From NCBI RefSeq assembly GCF_009497895.1, contig NZ_CP033116.1, positions 1,302,001 through 1,366,000 on the forward strand: a DNA stretch of 64,000 bases, written 5' to 3'. The translations under genes and the position numbers were made by a program. Below are positions 16,484 to 25,332 of this stretch, piece by piece; the first letter of the stretch is position 1, and the number at the start of each line of letters is the position of its first letter. Under the pieces are notes generated by a model. It worked only from the letters and a program-made list of their open reading frames with translations, was not told the DNA's origin and made no database searches. The DNA is from Halopseudomonas pelagia (lineage in GTDB: Bacteria > Pseudomonadota > Gammaproteobacteria > Pseudomonadales > Pseudomonadaceae).

Positions 16484-17194
16484 ATGCCTGAGGGTCATGT
16501 GGCCGAGCGCAATGTAGCCTTGGAATCAGGCTGGAAAGCGGCTTTGGGTGATGAGTTCGAGAAGCCTTACATGCAGCAATTGCGCGCCTTTCTACTGGCA
16601 GAAAAGGCCGCCGGCAAGGTGATCTTTCCGCCGGGGCCGCTGATATTCAATGCGCTCAACAGCACGCCGTTGGACAAGCTCAAGGTGGTGATGATCGGTC
16701 AGGATCCCTATCACGGGCCAGGTCAGGCTCACGGGTTGAGCTTCTCCGTACCGCCGGGGATACATCCACCACCTTCGCTGCAGAATATCTTCAAGGAACA
16801 GCAACGCGACCTGGAGCTGCCCATTCCCAAGCACGGCTGCCTGCAAAGCTGGGCCGAGCAGGGTGTGTTGCTGCTTAATGCCGTGCTGACGGTCGAACAG
16901 GCCAACGCAGGCGCCCACGCCGGCCAAGGCTGGGAAACCTTTACCACCAAAGTGATCGAGGTTGCGGCCAAGGAGCATGAGCATCTGGTATTCATGCTCT
17001 GGGGCAGCTACGCGCAGAAAAAAGCGGGGCAGGTGGATCTGTCGAGCCATAAAGTGCTGACGTCAGTGCACCCCTCTCCGCTCTCGGCGCACCGTGGATT
17101 TATCGGCAACGGGCATTTTTCCGCCGCCAACGCTTACCTGCAGGAGCACGGGCGGCAACCGATTGACTGGCGCTTACCGGATGGCGCAGTCTAG
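16484..17194 (+). CDS. ung: Uracil-DNA glycosylase
   Basis: This enzyme removes uracil from DNA to start base excision repair. The 236-residue protein has the water-activating motif [13 protein letters not shown] with Asp74 and the DNA-minor-groove loop [11 protein letters not shown] with His196, both intact. The ATG at 16484 is chosen over the in-frame GTG at 16478, which overlaps the previous stop. It lies in a tight run with the upstream small membrane protein. Confidence 0.97.
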   Translation: MPEGHVAERNVALESGWKAALGDEFEKPYMQQLRAFLLAEKAAGKVIFPPGPLIFNALNSTPLDKLKVVMIGQDPYHGPGQAHGLSFSVPPGIHPPPSLQNIFKEQQRDLELPIPKHGCLQSWAEQGVLLLNAVLTVEQANAGAHAGQGWETFTTKVIEVAAKEHEHLVFMLWGSYAQKKAGQVDLSSHKVLTSVHPSPLSAHRGFIGNGHFSAANAYLQEHGRQPIDWRLPDGAV

Positions 17195-17229
17195 AAATTA
17201 CCCTTTGTTTTACTGTTCTGGAGTGTTTT

Positions 17230-18045
17230 ATGGATCATGCATTGCAACCCTATACCGCTCTGGTACCGCGCACTGACAAGCTGGTAGTGCAGAAGGTCGG
17301 GCATACCGCGCTGGTGACCATTGATAACGCGCCTGCCAATACCTGGGATACCGATACCCTGCACGGCCTGGTCGAACTGGTGGCGCACCTGAGTGCAGAC
17401 CCGGAGATCTATGCTCTGGTGATCACCGGCCGCGGTGAGCGTTTCTTTTCCGCTGGCGCCGATCTTAAATTATTCGCCGATGGCGACAAGGCCCGTGCGC
17501 GGCTGATGGCTCGCCTCTTTGGGCAGGCCTTTGAAGCATTGCGAGATTTTTCCGGAGTTTCGATTGCTGCGTTGAATGGCTACGCTATGGGCGGCGGCCT
17601 GGAGTGCGCCCTGGCCTGCGATATCCGTATTGCCGAGCGTCAGGTGCAGCTGGCGCTGCCTGAAGCCAGCGTGGGTCTACTGCCCTGTGCCGGTGGTACC
17701 CAGGCACTGGCCTGGCTGGTCGGCGAAGGCTGGGCGAAGCGAATGATTCTTTGCGGTGAGCGCATTGATGGCGTCAAGGCCGAGCGTATTGGTCTGGTAG
17801 AAGAAGTGGTGGAGCAGGGCCAGGCGCTCACTACTGCGTTAAGGCTCGCAGCTCAGGTCGGGCGGCAAAGCCCGTTGGCGGTCAAAGCCTGCAAGACCCT
17901 GATCCAGGGCGCGCGTGAGCAGCCGTTGAACAGTCTGCTGGCGCAGGAGCGAGAGCGTTTTGTTGATCTGTTCGATCACGAAGATACGCTGGAAGGGGTC
18001 AACGCCTTTTTTGAGAAGCGCCCACCCCAATGGCGGAATCGCTAA
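17230..18045 (+). CDS. Enoyl-CoA hydratase/isomerase family protein
   Basis: A 271-residue crotonase-fold protein. The oxyanion-hole segments are GRGERFFSAGADLKLF and GYAMGGGLECALACDIRIA, and the second catalytic region carries LPEASVGLLPCAGGTQ. An Asn/Asp-rich C-terminus typical of the fold follows. The acyl-CoA substrate cannot be told from the sequence. It starts 35 bases after ung. Its stop codon is inside a perfect hairpin shared with the convergent HDOD gene. Confidence 0.88.
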   Translation: MDHALQPYTALVPRTDKLVVQKVGHTALVTIDNAPANTWDTDTLHGLVELVAHLSADPEIYALVITGRGERFFSAGADLKLFADGDKARARLMARLFGQAFEALRDFSGVSIAALNGYAMGGGLECALACDIRIAERQVQLALPEASVGLLPCAGGTQALAWLVGEGWAKRMILCGERIDGVKAERIGLVEEVVEQGQALTTALRLAAQVGRQSPLAVKACKTLIQGAREQPLNSLLAQERERFVDLFDHEDTLEGVNAFFEKRPPQWRNR

Positions 18046-18065
18046 TCAGCTTTGTGCTGATTAGC
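18041..18065. terminator. Shared hairpin at two convergent gene ends
   Basis: GCTAATCAGC (18041-18050) and GCTGATTAGC (18056-18065) form a perfect 10-base stem with loop TTTGT. The stem contains the TAA stop of the crotonase gene and the stop of the convergent HDOD gene. There is no T run on either side, so it may act in RNA protection rather than classic termination. Confidence 0.6.
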
Positions 18066-18891
18066 CTAGCAGCGCCATAGCCGCTTCCATTTCCGCTGAC
18101 AGGTCTTCTTCCTCGCCATCGTCATCCTGGCTGATACCCAGTTTGGCGAAGGCGGGGATGGTGTTCCAGTCCATCTGTGCCAGCGGATGTTCGCTACTCA
18201 GGCTTTGCAGCATCGCCACCTGGACGATGTCGGCGTAATCCACTGTCGGTGAATTGCGATTGAAATCAAGATGTTGTGTGGGTACGTGCCGCAGCGGTAC
18301 CGGGAAATCCCAGGCTGCCAGAATGCGATCGCCGATAATCGGGTGGATGCGTTCGATCACCAGATCCAGGCTGGCTGGATCGGCCAGGAGCTGATCGTTC
18401 TCTTCGGCGTAACTGAGGATTGGCAATACCCCAATCTGATGAACCAGGCCGGCCAGCGTTGCCTGGTCGGGCTTGAGTTTGGTGTAGTGTCGGCAGAGTA
18501 CGTGGCTGATGCCCGCTACCTCGGTACTGCGGCCCCAGACCTCTCGCATCTTGCGATCAATCACATCCGAAGTCGCCTGGAACATCTGTGCCATGGCCAG
18601 GCCGGTCGCCAGGTTGGCTGTGTAGGTAATACCCATGCGGTTGACGGCCATGCTTAGATCGGTAATCTCCTGCCGGGTGCGCAGCAGCGGGCTGTTGACG
18701 ACCTTGATCAGGCGCGCGCTGAGCGCGGCATCATTACTGATCTCGCGCACCAGATGGGCAATGTTGACGTCCGGGTCTTCGGCTGCCTCACGAACCCGCA
18801 GCGCTACCTCTGGCAGTGTGGGCAGAACCAGCTGGTCCTTTTCAATGGCTTGGATCAACTCATCCTGTACGCGCTGTGCCAGATCGGTCAT
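18061..18891 (-). CDS. HDOD domain protein
   Basis: A 276-residue protein made almost entirely of an HDOD domain (about residues 15-215). It begins with the typical LPTLPEVALRVREAAEDPD and ISNDAALSARLIKVVNSPL stretches. HDOD proteins are related to HD phosphohydrolases but usually lack the catalytic residues, and they act in signalling or regulation. No partner domain is fused. The acidic C-terminus (EEEDLSAEMEAAM) is likely flexible. It is followed upstream by ygfZ on the same strand at 15 bases, so the two may be co-transcribed. Confidence 0.88.
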   Translation of the reverse strand: MTDLAQRVQDELIQAIEKDQLVLPTLPEVALRVREAAEDPDVNIAHLVREISNDAALSARLIKVVNSPLLRTRQEITDLSMAVNRMGITYTANLATGLAMAQMFQATSDVIDRKMREVWGRSTEVAGISHVLCRHYTKLKPDQATLAGLVHQIGVLPILSYAEENDQLLADPASLDLVIERIHPIIGDRILAAWDFPVPLRHVPTQHLDFNRNSPTVDYADIVQVAMLQSLSSEHPLAQMDWNTIPAFAKLGISQDDDGEEEDLSAEMEAAMALLG

Positions 18892-18906
18892 GGGTTGTTT
18901 CCTTGT

Positions 18907-19932
18907 TCAGTTAACCGGGTCGTCTTCACTGGCGACCAGTTGAGTATCATAGGGCAGGTCGGCGACGGCCAGTGATGGCCCATTGCTATCTCCTGCAGCT
19001 AATTGTAGCAATTGTGCCGCATCTTTTTGCAGTACGGCTAATATTTCTACCTGTGCGTTGCCTCGTGCGCTGGAGACCACTTCCCCTAGCGTCTGGCCAT
19101 TTTCACGATTGACGACAAGCGTACCGGCTGGCAATGGCTGTTGTCCGTCCACCAGCAGCCGGAACATGCGTCGCTTGAGTTTACCCAGGTACTGCATTCT
19201 GGCGACGATTTCCTGCCCGGTGTAGCAGCCCTTTCTGAAGCTGACGGCATCGAACAGCTGCATATTCAGCATCTGTGGAATAAAGCTCTCGCGGGTCGCC
19301 GCACTGACTTCGCCCAGCCCGTTGCGTATTTGTAGCAATTGCCAGGCATTCAGTGCTGTGGGGGTCGCAAGCGTCTGCAGCTGGTCCAGTGTGTTGACTG
19401 CCGATTCACTGGGTAGCCAGATCTCGAAACGATGCAGCCCGGGCACGCGAACCACGCTGCCAGTGGCGCAGGAGGTGACCTCATCAATATTCTCTGGTGG
19501 GATCAGGCCGGCCTTTCGCAGCGCTGCCTCGGCCGCGTCGCCCCACAAGCCAACGCGCACCCAGTCGCTGCTGGCGTCTTTGATGCTGGTTTTGAAGAAC
19601 ACCGCATATTTCCCCAGATCGGCGCTCTGGGCTTCAAGCACTTCTTTATGCATAGCCAGCAGGTAGGCATCTGCTGTAAGGCGCAGCAGTCTGAAACTCG
19701 ATTGTATTCGGCCTTTGGGATTGCAGCGTGCTCCCAGGGTGCTGCCCGGATCAGGCAGCACGCTTACATCACAGGTCAATTGCCCCTGTAAAAAGCGGTT
19801 TGCATCAGCACCGCTTACGGCCAGAATGCCCTCGTGGGACAGCCAGGTGATCCCGGTGGCGGGTAGTTCATCGACGTCCGATACGGCAAAGCGTTCGGAC
19901 AAGGTTTGATCTAGCGGGTTGATTGCGGTCAT
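18907..19932 (-). CDS. ygfZ: Folate-binding protein YgfZ (iron-sulfur cluster repair/assembly)
   Basis: YgfZ is a tetrahydrofolate-dependent protein that helps build or repair Fe-S enzymes such as MiaB. The 341-residue protein is homologous to glycine-cleavage T-protein and carries the diagnostic KGCYTGQE motif with its conserved Cys. It is divergent from sdhE across 131 bases, the arrangement seen in other pseudomonads (ygfZ, sdhE, ygfX, nadB). Confidence 0.93.
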   Translation of the reverse strand: MTAINPLDQTLSERFAVSDVDELPATGITWLSHEGILAVSGADANRFLQGQLTCDVSVLPDPGSTLGARCNPKGRIQSSFRLLRLTADAYLLAMHKEVLEAQSADLGKYAVFFKTSIKDASSDWVRVGLWGDAAEAALRKAGLIPPENIDEVTSCATGSVVRVPGLHRFEIWLPSESAVNTLDQLQTLATPTALNAWQLLQIRNGLGEVSAATRESFIPQMLNMQLFDAVSFRKGCYTGQEIVARMQYLGKLKRRMFRLLVDGQQPLPAGTLVVNRENGQTLGEVVSSARGNAQVEILAVLQKDAAQLLQLAAGDSNGPSLAVADLPYDTQLVASEDDPVN

Positions 19933-19988
19933 AGGACTCGAATTGTCTGGTGTAGTCAGCTGTTACATCATAGGACTATGGTGCATGC

Positions 19989-20015
19989 TTGTCAGTGTTG
20001 CCTTGCGCCTATAAT
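19989..20015 (+). promoter_or_regulatory. Predicted sigma-70 promoter of sdhE
   Basis: TTGTCA (19989-19994) and a perfect TATAAT (20010-20015) are separated by 15 bases, shorter than the ideal 17. The start codon of sdhE is 48 bases downstream. Confidence 0.5.
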
Positions 20016-20063
20016 GATGTGTGTGCGCTACGGCGCGTTTTCAACCCATTGCGGAGATGTTTG

Positions 20064-20318
20064 ATGTCGGCCGATATAGAAATGAAACGTTTGTTCTGGC
20101 ATAGCCGTCGCGGCATGCTGGAACTGGATGTGCTGTTGCTACCTTTCCTTCAGGAAGCCTACAGTGATCTTGAGCCGGCGGATAAGGAACGTTTCAGCAA
20201 GTTGTTGACCTGTGAAGATCAGGATATGTTCGGCTGGTTCATGCAGCGCAGTGAACCGGATGACCCCGACTTGAAGCGCATGGTAAGGATGATACTAGAC
20301 CGTGTTCAGCCAAACTGA
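20064..20318 (+). CDS. sdhE: FAD assembly factor SdhE
   Basis: SdhE promotes covalent attachment of FAD to the succinate dehydrogenase flavoprotein. The 84-residue protein is the expected size and has the RRGMLELD motif (the RGxxE signature). The ATG at 20064 follows GCGGAGATG; the frame is open upstream to 19989, but that extension has no support. The ygfX frame begins inside its last codons. Confidence 0.93.
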   Translation: MSADIEMKRLFWHSRRGMLELDVLLLPFLQEAYSDLEPADKERFSKLLTCEDQDMFGWFMQRSEPDDPDLKRMVRMILDRVQPN

Positions 20319-20754
20319 TTATCTGTTACTGCAACGCCAGCCCTCGCGCTTCCTCGGCGCAGCGCTGGTGATCTTTTCGCTGTTGGCCGCTGTGGCGCTG
20401 TATCGCAGTGCCATACCCGGCTTGCTGGCAGTTGGAATGATGTTGGTGGTGGTGGCTTACGGCCTTTGGGTCTGGCCGCGACAGGTCAGCCTGCGCCATG
20501 CGAGTTCGGTCACCGGCTTGCGATTTGACAGCCATGGCTGGCATGTCTTGCGCCGTGATGGCTCCGAAGCCGGAGCCCGGCTGCTGGCAGATACCTTCGT
20601 TAGCGCATTCCTGACCGTGGTGCGCCTGCGCGAGCCAGGACGTTGGTGGCCAGTGTCGGTGGTGTTGCCGGCCGATGCAGCAGCAGAGGATGCCCTGCGC
20701 CGGCTGCGCCTGCGTTTGCGTTTCAGTCGCCAACGTTGGATGGCTGCAGAATAG
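20302..20754 (+). CDS. ygfX: YgfX-like inner membrane protein
   Basis: A 150-residue protein with two predicted membrane helices near the N-terminus (about residues 18-35 and 40-57), then a basic soluble domain. Its place directly after sdhE, with a 17-base overlap, and this layout match YgfX (also named CptA in E. coli). The start is GTG at 20302. The last 32 bases overlap the 3' end of the opposite-strand nadB. Sequence similarity is modest, so the name rests partly on context. Confidence 0.75.
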   Translation: MFSQTDYLLLQRQPSRFLGAALVIFSLLAAVALYRSAIPGLLAVGMMLVVVAYGLWVWPRQVSLRHASSVTGLRFDSHGWHVLRRDGSEAGARLLADTFVSAFLTVVRLREPGRWWPVSVVLPADAAAEDALRRLRLRLRFSRQRWMAAE

Positions 20755-22336
20755 TGTCTTCGGCCTGCGGCAGCAGGTCAGGGTAGTCAAGAATGTAATG
20801 CAGGCCGCGGCTCTCGCGGCGCTGCATGGCTGATTGAATAATCAGGTCGGCAACCAGCGCGAGGTTGCGCAACTCGAGCAGGTCGCGTGTCACCGTGTAA
20901 TTACTGTAAAACTCGTGAATCTCCGCCAGCAGCATATCCACCCGATGTTTGGCGCGCTGCAGGCGTTTGTTGGTGCGTACTATCCCCACGTAATCCCACA
21001 TGAAACGGCGAAGCTCATCCCAGTTGTGCGAGATGATCACGTCCTCGTCCGAGTCGGTCACTTGGCTCTCATCCCAACTTGGCAGGTCGGTTGGCATTGG
21101 ATAGTTGTCCAGGCTTTGCAGAATATCCTGACTGGCCGAGCGGCCGTAGACAATGCACTCCAGTAGCGAGTTGCTGGCCATGCGGTTGGCGCCGTGCAGG
21201 CCGGTAAAGCTGGTTTCACCAATAGCGTAGAGCGCCTGCAAGTCGGTACGACCGCTGGGCTCTACCACCACGCCACCGCAGGTGTAGTGCGCGGCAGGTA
21301 CCACTGGAATCGGCTCGCGGGTTATGTCGATGCCGAAGGTCAGGCAGCGTTCATACACGGTAGGGAAGTGGCTGCGGATAAAATCGGCGGACTTGTGACT
21401 GATATCCAGAAACACGCAATCCAGCCCGAGCCGCTTCATTTCATGGTCAATTGCGCGGGCGACGATATCCCGGGGCGCGAGCTCGGCACGCCGGTCGAAG
21501 CGCGGCATGAATCGCGTGCCATCCGGTAGCTTGAGTAACGCGCCTTCCCCGCGCAAGGCTTCAGTGATCAGAAAGCTCTTGGCTTTGGGGTGGTACAGGC
21601 AGGTAGGGTGGAACTGATTGAATTCCATATTGGCGACGCGGCAGCCAGCGCGCCAGGCCATGGCAATGCCGTCCCCGGAAGCGCTGTCGGGGTTGCTGGT
21701 ATAGAGGTAGACCTTGCTTGCTCCGCCCGTGGCCAGCACGGTAAAGCGCGCAGCGTAGGTTTCCACGTGACCGCTGGTGCGGTTGAGAATATAGGCGCCA
21801 AGGCAGCGTTGACCCGGCAGGCCGAGCTTGCCACTGGTAATCAGATCCACCGCTACACGGTTTTCCAGCAAAACGATGTTGCTGTGTGTCTGTGCCTTGA
21901 GCAGCAAGGTGTTGAAAATGGCAGCGCCGGTAGCATCTGCGGCGTGGATAATACGGCGGTGGCTGTGGCCGCCTTCCATGGTCAGATGAAAATCATCGCT
22001 TTCACTGCCGTCTTCTCGTGTTTCCCGGGTGAAAGGGACGCCTTGTTCGATCAACCAGCCAATGGCCTCACGACTGTTGCCAACGATCTGGCGCACGGCA
22101 TCTTCATGGCATAATCCGCCACCGGCTTCGAGGGTGTCCTGAACATGGGCATCGATGGTATCAGTGTCATCCAGTACAGCGGCAACGCCGCCTTGGGCCC
22201 AGAAGGTCGAGCCTTCGGACAATTGACCCTTGCTGATCACGCCGACACGCATATGATCGGCGAGGTGCAATGCCAGAGTGAGGCCGGCCGCACCACTGCC
22301 GATGACCAGTACGTCATATTCCTGTGTGTGTGTCAT
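20723..22336 (-). CDS. nadB: L-aspartate oxidase
   Basis: NadB oxidises L-aspartate to iminoaspartate with FAD, the first step of NAD synthesis. The 537-residue protein starts with the dinucleotide-binding [18 protein letters not shown] and has [14 protein letters not shown] and the HPTCLY and RGEGALL segments of the fumarate reductase/aspartate oxidase family. A TATACT at 22391-22386 on the minus strand may be its -10 element. It is divergent from algU across 275 bases. Confidence 0.96.
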   Translation of the reverse strand: MTHTQEYDVLVIGSGAAGLTLALHLADHMRVGVISKGQLSEGSTFWAQGGVAAVLDDTDTIDAHVQDTLEAGGGLCHEDAVRQIVGNSREAIGWLIEQGVPFTRETREDGSESDDFHLTMEGGHSHRRIIHAADATGAAIFNTLLLKAQTHSNIVLLENRVAVDLITSGKLGLPGQRCLGAYILNRTSGHVETYAARFTVLATGGASKVYLYTSNPDSASGDGIAMAWRAGCRVANMEFNQFHPTCLYHPKAKSFLITEALRGEGALLKLPDGTRFMPRFDRRAELAPRDIVARAIDHEMKRLGLDCVFLDISHKSADFIRSHFPTVYERCLTFGIDITREPIPVVPAAHYTCGGVVVEPSGRTDLQALYAIGETSFTGLHGANRMASNSLLECIVYGRSASQDILQSLDNYPMPTDLPSWDESQVTDSDEDVIISHNWDELRRFMWDYVGIVRTNKRLQRAKHRVDMLLAEIHEFYSNYTVTRDLLELRNLALVADLIIQSAMQRRESRGLHYILDYPDLLPQAEDTILQPSNVGD

Positions 22337-22490
22337 GACACTCCGGGGCGCTCAATTCAAGCGTGCTGTGGACATTTGGCTGGCTAGTATATAGAAGCAA
22401 CAGGTTGCGCAATACTGCAAGGATCACAAGAGGTTTCCGCAACGGGCCCGATAATTGCTATGATTTGCGCTGATAACGAATAAGGGCGTG

Positions 22491-22517
22491 GAACTTTTGA
22501 CTGGCCGCCTGCTCATA
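22491..22517 (+). promoter_or_regulatory. AlgU-type promoter 1 of algU
   Basis: GAACTT (22491-22496), a 16-base spacer, then TCATA (22513-22517) fit the sigma-E/AlgU consensus GAACTT-N16/17-TCnnA. This implies that algU activates its own transcription. Confidence 0.65.
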
Positions 22518-22538
22518 TAGCTGAACCTGACGAGGGGA

Positions 22539-22565
22539 GAACTTTTGCTTACATTGCGGGTCTAT
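22539..22565 (+). promoter_or_regulatory. AlgU-type promoter 2 of algU
   Basis: A second GAACTT (22539-22544) is followed after exactly 16 bases by TCTAT (22561-22565). It lies 48 bases downstream of the first and would start transcription about 40 bases before the algU ATG. Confidence 0.6.
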
Positions 22566-22611
22566 CACAACAAGGCAAGGCTGAGGCCGTTGCGCTGCTG
22601 GGAGCTGCTGA

Positions 22612-23187
22612 ATGACTGAGCAGACCGATCAGCAGTTGGTCGAACGGGTTCAGCGTGGTGACAAACGAGCTTTTGATCTTCTGGTGCTGAAATATCAGCA
22701 CAAGATTCTCGCTCTGGTTACCCGTTTTGTGCATGACAGTCACGAGGCCCAGGATGTAGCACAGGAAGCTTTTATTAAAGCTTACCGCGCTCTGGCCAAT
22801 TTCCGTGGCGACAGTGCCTTTTACACTTGGTTGTATCGCATAGCGATCAACACGGCAAAAAACTATCTGGTGGCCCGAGGACGACGCCCGCCGGATTCGG
22901 ATATAGCGGCCGATGAGGCTGAGTACCATGATGGCGACAGCGCCCTCAAGGATATTCACTCGCCGGAACGGGACATGTTGCGCAACGAGATTGAGCAGAT
23001 GATCAATCGCACCTTGCAGCAATTGCCCGATGATTTGAGAACAGCCCTAACTTTGCGTGAGTTTGAGGGTCTGAGTTATGAAGACATTGCCGCGGTTATG
23101 AATTGCCCTGTGGGTACGGTGAGATCCCGAATCTTCAGAGCACGTGAGGCAATAGATAAGGCACTTAAGCCACTGATCGAAGACTGA
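22612..23187 (+). CDS. algU: RNA polymerase sigma factor AlgU (RpoE-type)
   Basis: AlgU is the envelope-stress sigma factor controlling alginate and cell-wall stress genes. The 191-residue protein has region 2 (FDLLVLKYQHKILALVTRFV...FIKAYRAL...FYTWLYRIAINTAKNYL) and region 4 (LPDDLRTALTLREFEGLSYEDIAAVMNCPVGTVRSRIFRAREAI). It heads the algU-mucABCD cluster. Two tandem AlgU-like promoters precede it, as expected for autoregulation. MucA is the cognate anti-sigma factor, encoded 57 bases downstream. Confidence 0.98.
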   Translation: MTEQTDQQLVERVQRGDKRAFDLLVLKYQHKILALVTRFVHDSHEAQDVAQEAFIKAYRALANFRGDSAFYTWLYRIAINTAKNYLVARGRRPPDSDIAADEAEYHDGDSALKDIHSPERDMLRNEIEQMINRTLQQLPDDLRTALTLREFEGLSYEDIAAVMNCPVGTVRSRIFRAREAIDKALKPLIED

Positions 23188-23244
23188 TCGCGGTAGGTGT
23201 TTGGTGCAAAAAGCCCGTTATGGGTCACTAGCAGAGGTAAAGCG

Positions 23245-23865
23245 ATGAGCAATCAATCCTTGCAGGAATCTCTTTCCGCGTTGATGGATAACGAAGCGGA
23301 TGAGCTTGAAATCCGTCGCGTGCTCCAATCCAGCGAAAGCGATCCAGCGCTGCGTAGCACCTGGGATCGTTATCAGATGGCGCGCGCCGTAATGCATAAG
23401 GAGCCCTGGCAGCCGAAGATCGACCTGTCCGCGGGTATTGCCGCTGTCATTGCGAGCGAACCAGAGCCAGTGGCGGCGCCAAAATCGCCACGCGTATGGC
23501 AGAATCTGAGTCGTCTTGCCGTGGCTGCTTCGGTGACGATGGCAGTTCTGGTGGGCGTCAACATGTTCAATCAGGACGGCTCTCCGGCTGATCCGGCTAT
23601 GGTCGCTGACCTGCCGCCGGTGGTTGATGCTCCTGTGGCCGTCGCACCGGCCGTCGCTCCCGCTTCTCAGGGTGGTGCGGTTCTGGCTGGGTTTTCCCAG
23701 CATCCGCAGATGACTGGCGACGCGGTGGCAGACCAGAAAGCACCATCCGCATGGCAGGAGCAGCGTATAGGCAACTATCTGCGTCAGCACGCTGAGCACA
23801 GCTCGCGTTTTGAAGCGCCTCAGTTGCTCCCTTATGCACGGGCGGCGAGTCTGGAAAGCAAATAG
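23245..23865 (+). CDS. mucA: Anti-sigma factor MucA
   Basis: MucA holds AlgU at the inner membrane until it is cut by regulated proteolysis. The 206-residue protein has an N-terminal anti-sigma domain (SLQESLSALMDNEADELEIRRVLQ), a single membrane helix at about residues 90-108, and a periplasmic tail rich in Ala, Pro and Val. The ATG at 23245 follows AGAGGTAA; an upstream in-frame TTG at 23197 is not supported. No truncation of the mucoid type is seen. Confidence 0.96.
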   Translation: MSNQSLQESLSALMDNEADELEIRRVLQSSESDPALRSTWDRYQMARAVMHKEPWQPKIDLSAGIAAVIASEPEPVAAPKSPRVWQNLSRLAVAASVTMAVLVGVNMFNQDGSPADPAMVADLPPVVDAPVAVAPAVAPASQGGAVLAGFSQHPQMTGDAVADQKAPSAWQEQRIGNYLRQHAEHSSRFEAPQLLPYARAASLESK

Positions 23866-23875
23866 GGTGCAATCT

Positions 23876-24835
23876 ATGTCAGTAACACGGCGATTGACGC
23901 TATGGGGTGCGCCCATAGCGGCCCTGTTTCTGACGCTTCCGGTGCTGGCTGAGGAGCCGCATGATCTGCTCAAGCGGATGGTGGATGCGGCCCGTGAGCA
24001 AAGCTACTACGGGTCTTTTGTCTACGAGCGCACAGGTAGCTTCAGTACGCACCAGGTGTGGCGCCAGCGTCAGGGCGATCAGACCAGTGAACGTCTGCTG
24101 CAGGCAGATGGAGAGCCGCAGGAATGGTTGACGCGCAATGGGGACCTGGTTTGCACCAGTTCCGTTGGCCTGCGTTCTGCCTGGAAAGCCAGTGGCCAGT
24201 TGTCCGAGCAGCTGGAGTTGTTGCACAACTGGTACACGCTGCAGATGCTCGGCTCGACCCGGGTAGCGAACCGCCCAGTATTCGTTCTTGCGGTTAAACC
24301 CCGCGATCCCTTCCGTTATGCCTATGAGCTGTATCTGGACCAGGAAACTGGTTTGCTGCTCAAATCCCTTCTGATCAACGAACGTGATGTCCTGTTGGAG
24401 CGCTTTCAATTTGCTTCTCTGAACGTCGGTGAGCTGCCAGACCAAGCGCTTGAACCCAGCAGTATCTGTTTGCCAGTGCCAGTGAGCACCGACGAACGCG
24501 CTGACGCGGGTGAAGCCTGGATGCCCGGCTGGTTACCACCAGGATTCGTTCTGGGGCATCGTGAAGTTCGCTCTCTCGACGATAGTGACGGACAGGTAAT
24601 TACTCAGGTATTCACTGATGGTCTGGCGCGCCTGACGGTTTTCGTCGAGCCCCTGGGAGCGGAGACATTAGCAGATGATTTACGTGCTCAGCTCGGGCCT
24701 ACAGTCGCGATCAGTCGCCGATTGGCGCGTGCAGAAGGTGATTATCTGGCAACCGTGGTAGGCGAAGTGCCGGCAGTCGCTGCCGAGCGTGTGGCCGATT
24801 CGTTTACGGTTGAAGCTGAGAGCGTTCAGCCGTGA
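23876..24835 (+). CDS. mucB: Periplasmic regulator MucB (RseB family)
   Basis: MucB binds the periplasmic part of MucA and protects it from proteases; lipid-like signals release it. The 319-residue protein has a signal peptide ending after LFLTLPVLA, then the RseB-like N-domain (YYGSFVYERTGSFSTHQVWRQ) and a smaller C-domain. The ATG at 23876 is chosen because it gives the signal peptide; an upstream frame from 23810 overlaps mucA. Its stop overlaps the mucC GTG. Confidence 0.95.
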   Translation: MSVTRRLTLWGAPIAALFLTLPVLAEEPHDLLKRMVDAAREQSYYGSFVYERTGSFSTHQVWRQRQGDQTSERLLQADGEPQEWLTRNGDLVCTSSVGLRSAWKASGQLSEQLELLHNWYTLQMLGSTRVANRPVFVLAVKPRDPFRYAYELYLDQETGLLLKSLLINERDVLLERFQFASLNVGELPDQALEPSSICLPVPVSTDERADAGEAWMPGWLPPGFVLGHREVRSLDDSDGQVITQVFTDGLARLTVFVEPLGAETLADDLRAQLGPTVAISRRLARAEGDYLATVVGEVPAVAAERVADSFTVEAESVQP

Positions 24836-25308
24836 TCGAGGAGCAGGGCAGGGTGGTCAGTTTTGAACCCGGTGCTGCCTGGGTGGAAACGGTTCGACAA
24901 AGCACCTGCGGTAGTTGTCAGGCCAAGGCCGGCTGTGGCCAGGCGCTGTTGCAGCGGCTTGGTGGCGGGGCGCGACAAGGCTACATCCGCGTGCTCTCCG
25001 ACAAAGCGGTGCAAGTGGGCGATCAGGTCATGATCGGTCTGCCGGAAAACGCCGTTGTCAACGCTTCGCTGTATATGTATATCCTACCTCTGATCGGACT
25101 TTTCAGTGCCGCTTTGCTGGCAGATAATGCGGGCTTGTCCGAGCCCTGGATAATTCTTTGTGCTTTTTTTGGTCTGGCTTCAGGTTTCGCGGGCGTACGC
25201 TGGTACGCTTGGCGGCAACGCAGCAATCCGGATATGCAACCCCGTATCATGCGCGTTATGTCGCCTAGCGGCATCGTGACCAGCGACCGTACGCTGACGA
25301 TGCCCTGA
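24832..25308 (+). CDS. mucC: MucC / RseC-family membrane protein
   Basis: A 158-residue protein of the SoxR-reducer/RseC family. The N-terminal soluble part has a cysteine cluster (STCGSCQAKAGCG), which may bind a metal or an Fe-S cluster. Two membrane helices follow at about residues 80-97 and 102-124. The GTG at 24832 overlaps the mucB stop (GTGA). Its role in AlgU control is minor and not well defined. Confidence 0.9.
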   Translation: MIEEQGRVVSFEPGAAWVETVRQSTCGSCQAKAGCGQALLQRLGGGARQGYIRVLSDKAVQVGDQVMIGLPENAVVNASLYMYILPLIGLFSAALLADNAGLSEPWIILCAFFGLASGFAGVRWYAWRQRSNPDMQPRIMRVMSPSGIVTSDRTLTMP

Positions 25309-25332
25309 GGCCTTCATTTCATAGGAGATCAG

